Assembly: GCF_026914265.1 (NCBI RefSeq)
Contig: NC_069124.1
Span: 69,860,402 to 69,924,401, forward strand
Origin: Mya arenaria
Lineage: Eukaryota; Mollusca; Bivalvia; Myida; Myidae
Length of the DNA: 64,000 bases
Reading direction: 5' to 3'
Shown: piece after piece, positions 60,627 through 64,000 of the stretch
Layout: every line of letters starts with the position of its first letter
Numbering within the stretch: position 1 is the stretch's first letter
The notes under the pieces: model-generated
What the model saw: only the letters and a program-made list of their open reading frames with translations
Told to the model about the DNA's origin: nothing
Databases searched by the model: none
Position numbers and translations under genes: made by a program

Positions 60627-61030
60627 AATGAGGGGAAATTCACGAGTGTCCGTGAGATACTTTGTCCGAAAACTACTCACCTACTACTGATAAATTATAT
60701 TTCTCTGCGTCGAGTCGACTATATTAAATAATCATCATGAAGGTGGAATGTAATCCTTACTTGTTCGCTTTTGTGTTGCCGATAATTTGGTAAAAAGGTT
60801 GGCTGTGACATAAAACATGAAACAATTACAATGTTGTCCATCGATTTGGACGATCGACTTCACTTGACAGAAGTTCGAAACACACAACAGTTATGGCAAT
60901 CGTAACAACTCGGCCATCTCCGGCAAGCTTCGAGATATACCTCGTAAATAGTAGTAAGGATATACGAAAGTGCGATGCGGCTGCCGGCGATTAACACCGT
61001 TTTCAATCCGCGTAAAGAAGGCCCATTGTA
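60627..61030 (-). promoter_or_regulatory. CpG-richer stretch, candidate promoter region of the glycosyltransferase gene
   Basis: The run 60840-61020 has many CpG steps ('cgatttggacgatcgact', 'gtgcgatgcggctgccggcg') in otherwise AT-rich DNA. A minus-strand donor-like 'GAACAAGTAAGG' lies near 60767-60756. This would fit a first non-coding exon and promoter for the minus-strand glycosyltransferase gene. No TATA or Inr element is claimed. Confidence 0.3.
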
Positions 61031-61620
61031 ACAACAAGGAAATGGATTGTGTTAAATTAAATGTGCTTGTTTAAGAGAAAATATTTATTTTAACCTCAAA
61101 AAATGTTCGTTTTATGAATATTTAGATGTTTTCTTATAGTTGAAGCACTCTATTTTCTCTAGAAAAATCGTGAGCACACAGAAAATGTACTTGACAGTCA
61201 TTGAAATGATCATACGGTTCATGGCATGCATGAATCATTACATCGGATTAAATGCATGCATGGACTAAATGTCAACATTTTCTCAACAGTTATAGGAATA
61301 CCCTATGAAATGTAAGTTTTAAGTCATACTTTGCCGTGTTATTTTTCACACCATGCCTTGCCATTAAAACAACATTACTATTCTGTAAAATCATTGATTG
61401 CATATTGTGCAGACTTTTGTGGATTGTGGTAGGATGGGTGTGAGCTTGGCACCCAGTCAGCTTTACCAGCTGAAATCTATGCATGCTTTTACTTCAGCAT
61501 TATTAGGTTTGGGCTGCAGATTTTTTTTGTGTAAGCAGTTCTGTGGGGTTGAGGTGGGGCGGTGACTATCCACACAGTAAGCTCAATTGTTAGAGTACCA
61601 ATACAACGTTCATGTGGATA
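61031..61620. other. Intergenic stretch
   Basis: A short 'gcatgcatg'-rich run occurs near 61224-61263. No gene is seen. Confidence 0.45.
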
Positions 61621-61936
61621 TGCACCAGACAATTGTAACCACGGCCTCCCCAGGTCTGGGGAATAGTGGGGACTTTGACTTTCAGTACAGCCAACCCCGG
61701 CTAAAATCCCCACCCTGTGCGGACGATCCAATGGCAAAATCCCTGCCATATGCCCCCACACCCAAGGGACTCTAGGTAAGGTCCATTCCCCTCTATATTT
61801 TAAGCGAAGATAAAACCACTGCATTCAACCAGCACTGCAGGGCCACCTGATAGGTAAAAACACGGCCCATATCCCCTGGTTAACCCCAGTATTCCCCCGG
61901 ACCTGGGGTGGGGGGGGGGTACAATTGACTGGTGCA
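61621..61936. mobile_element. GC-rich MITE with inverted ends
   Basis: The left end 'tgcaccagacaattgtaacc' is mirrored by 'tacaattgactggtgca' at 61920-61936. Both ends then carry an inverted C/G-rich block (ccccaggtctgggg on the left, ccggacctggggtgggg on the right). 316 bp, no coding capacity. A related end occurs at 59614. Confidence 0.75.
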
Positions 61937-63180
61937 CTAAGTTGACAGATGTTGTCTTAAAATTGTATTTGTTCAAGGCAGATCATGCTTCACTTTACCT
62001 CCTAGGCTGTGGATAAAACCCACTCATTAGAAGTTTCCTTACACATTATACTTGTCTAAATCTATAATTATTAGTCTCAATATCTTTGAGTAAATTGTCA
62101 TTTTTTATTAAAAACAACACCAAATGAGTAACTGATAAGATACTCAACTGATTCATTTTTTTGTCAATAAAAGCCTTAAACAAATATTTAAACAGGTTGC
62201 TAAGCTTTTCAGCAATGTATACCAGACTTTTTTCAATAATACTTAATCTATTTTGAATAATTAGCCTTTAGATCACTCTTCACCAAATGACTCTTTTATG
62301 TCCAACTCCATAAAATGCAAACAAGAATAATTACAGTTTGGATCAACATGTCTCTTAATTTTATTTTTAATATTAGTCAAGTAATAACAGAGCCATGTGT
62401 ATGCAATCCAATGTAAAACTAATGATAAATTAGATTTTGCTCCCATTTTTACTTTCATTTCTGTGCCAAGCCCTTTTAAGTGCATTGAGTCTTTTGGGAG
62501 ACTTCACAATATTTCTGGCGCTTAATCCCCATATATGGATAGTAAGTTGCCCTACAAATTTAAGTCTTCAATACAAAATATACTGTATGTCTCCACTTTA
62601 ACCATAAACACACAATGTGAGGACTATTTAAAGCATTACCATGTGTCAGAATTATAGATCTTTCTTTACATTTTATTTGTCTAATTGTATTACCGGTCTC
62701 TTTAGCAATATCCTTGTGCCTCTTTGAGTACTTGGCTTGACAGTTTGGTTTTTAATACATTGTTTTGAATGTTTTATTTGTACACAACAATGATGATGAT
62801 GATGATGATGACACTATGCTATGCCAAAACCTCAACACATTTTCTTCAAACAAAAAAAGGACAGTCATTCAGAATAACTTTTATTACATCATTTGAGAAA
62901 ATAAACTCATACAATCAACGAAATAAACATGCATCTGTAAAAGCACAAGTCATGTTATGTGTTCGTTAAATTCAACTTAATAAAGAAAACAAATATTGGT
63001 TGCAGTAAGCAATGCGCATCACTTCTAATAAACATTCCAACAGACTGAAAAATAAATCAACACAAATGGAAAAACTGTTTGCAAGTCAGCTAGTACTTAT
63101 TCTATGCCTTATCAGATTGCTATGCAAGCTGGAAGCTTACAAAATCACTCTTAAGTCTGTTGCCTAAGAAGAAACAAGTA
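61937..63180. other. AT-rich stretch with short ATG microsatellite
   Basis: A small (GAT)n run lies at about 62789-62812. No supported gene is present. It may be upstream or intronic DNA of a gene beyond the window. Confidence 0.4.
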
Positions 63181-63204
63181 TGGACATCCTTTTCCTGAGG
63201 TCAA

Positions 63205-63300
63205 GAGAAAGTATCTTGGAGGTCTTGAACTCACAACCTTGAATTTGGGACATCAGTATGTAAGTCATCAAATATTTGAGATGACAAGATGTTCCACTAA
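63205..63300 (-). mobile_element. Possible degenerate tRNA-derived SINE head
   Basis: The minus strand carries 'AAGGTTGTGAGTTCAAGACC' (B-box-like, 63239-63220), with a weak A-box about 40 bases before it. Body and target duplication are not clear. Confidence 0.35.
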
Positions 63301-63643
63301 ACGCTTTGTTTCCATCTTGCACTCATTTTTCCAAGGAAGGCGTTGCAGTTGTGTTAAGATGATTGCCATGCATTGCAGGTCAATCCTCATACAATGGCAT
63401 TTTTTATTACATTCGGATTCCAGTGCCTGAAATAGAAAACAGAAAATACAACAATAATAGGAATTATATTTTCAGATCAATTATTTTAAAAGCCTGTACA
63501 ACAACAGAAAAGTATTCATTAAACATTAAGTGCAACACCAATTTAAAGCTGCATCCTCACAGTTTTACTGTTCTGACACCTTTGTTATTTTTGTCTTTAA
63601 ACAAGCCAATTGGCAATTATTGTGCAAATGTATGGAAACCAGT

Positions 63644-63800
63644 CAGGGTTCCCCCTGGGTTCTAAAAAGTTGTCGCCACTTTTTCGCGGGGGGTTAAGGG
63701 GGCCGCGATAGGCCCCTTTACGGGTCCAGGGCAGCGCCCTTGTGGGGGCCAAGGGGGCAAAGCCCCCTGAAGCTCATGGGGTTTAAGCATTTTAAGAGCC
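63644..63800 (+). mobile_element. End of a GC-rich DNA transposon-like repeat
   Basis: Begins CAGGGTTCCCCCTGGG, then very GC-rich runs ('gggtccagggcagcgccctt', 'gggggcaaagccccctgaag') in AT-rich surroundings. This resembles hAT-type non-autonomous element ends seen in many invertebrates. The other end is not in the window, or not recognised. Confidence 0.55.
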
Positions 63801-64000
63801 TTAAATTGCATTTAATTAGCACATTGTTGTGCAAATCATAACATTTTGTTGTACATGAAGCACAAGATATTAATAGCAAATTGCTATTCTGTTGACAAAA
63901 TTCATTGTATATGGACTAGTATATAAATAAAAAAAATATTGCAAAAAATGTGACATAAACATCAATATGTTGATTTCAGTCTAATGCCTGCATACAATAA

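Overview
The window looks like AT-rich nuclear DNA from a bivalve mollusc, and a heterodont such as a dreissenid would fit. The evidence is long introns in small genes, GT-AG splice sites, tRNA-derived SINEs, CR1/L2-like LINEs, a BEL/Pao LTR element, MITE-like elements with inverted ends, and tandem repeats of a kind common in bivalve genomes. The species assignment is inference from style, not from a marker gene.

The left third (about 8.2-24.6 kb) holds the most notable system: three tandem, same-strand, four-exon genes for small secreted proteins of 132-140 residues. Each has a signal peptide, a short variable linker, a conserved pair of Leu/Ile-Cys sites, a Trp-Val motif and a single canonical EF-hand loop (D-x-D-G-D-G-x-[IL]-S-H-F-E). 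All three share intron phases 2-1-1, and the last intron cuts the codon of EF-loop residue 4. I do not recognise the family. Around them the non-coding DNA is built from repeated modules. The promoter/first-exon region occurs at about 1-950, 7.2-8.3 kb, 28.3-28.7 kb and 32.0-33.4 kb. A second module recurs at about 1.0, 3.0 and 11.3 kb on the plus strand, and inverted at about 17.9 and 19.2 kb. Several module copies carry short reading frames that look like orphan signal-peptide exons. The locus therefore looks like an expanding and decaying gene cluster.

From 25.4 to 32.8 kb there are two diverged tandem copies of a 3.4-4.0 kb segment, each with a large trinucleotide microsatellite. A 17-bp perfect hairpin sits at their junction. 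From 33.4 to 41.3 kb a BEL/Pao element, broken in about seven places, has landed in the last promoter-module copy. From 41.3 to 48.4 kb there are three LINE remnants and a duplicated GC-rich exon-like patch.

The right third holds one recognisable conserved gene on the minus strand, a GT32-type (DXD) type II membrane glycosyltransferase with coding sequence near 53.3-54.4 kb. It appears to have an upstream splice-linked exon near 56.8 kb, and a one-base homopolymer shift separates its last ~65 residues from the main frame. Around it are a 1.55-kb element with CACTGTG inverted ends and a 5-bp target duplication, several MITEs and SINEs, a TA microsatellite, and a CpG-richer stretch near 60.3-61.0 kb that may hold the gene's promoter.
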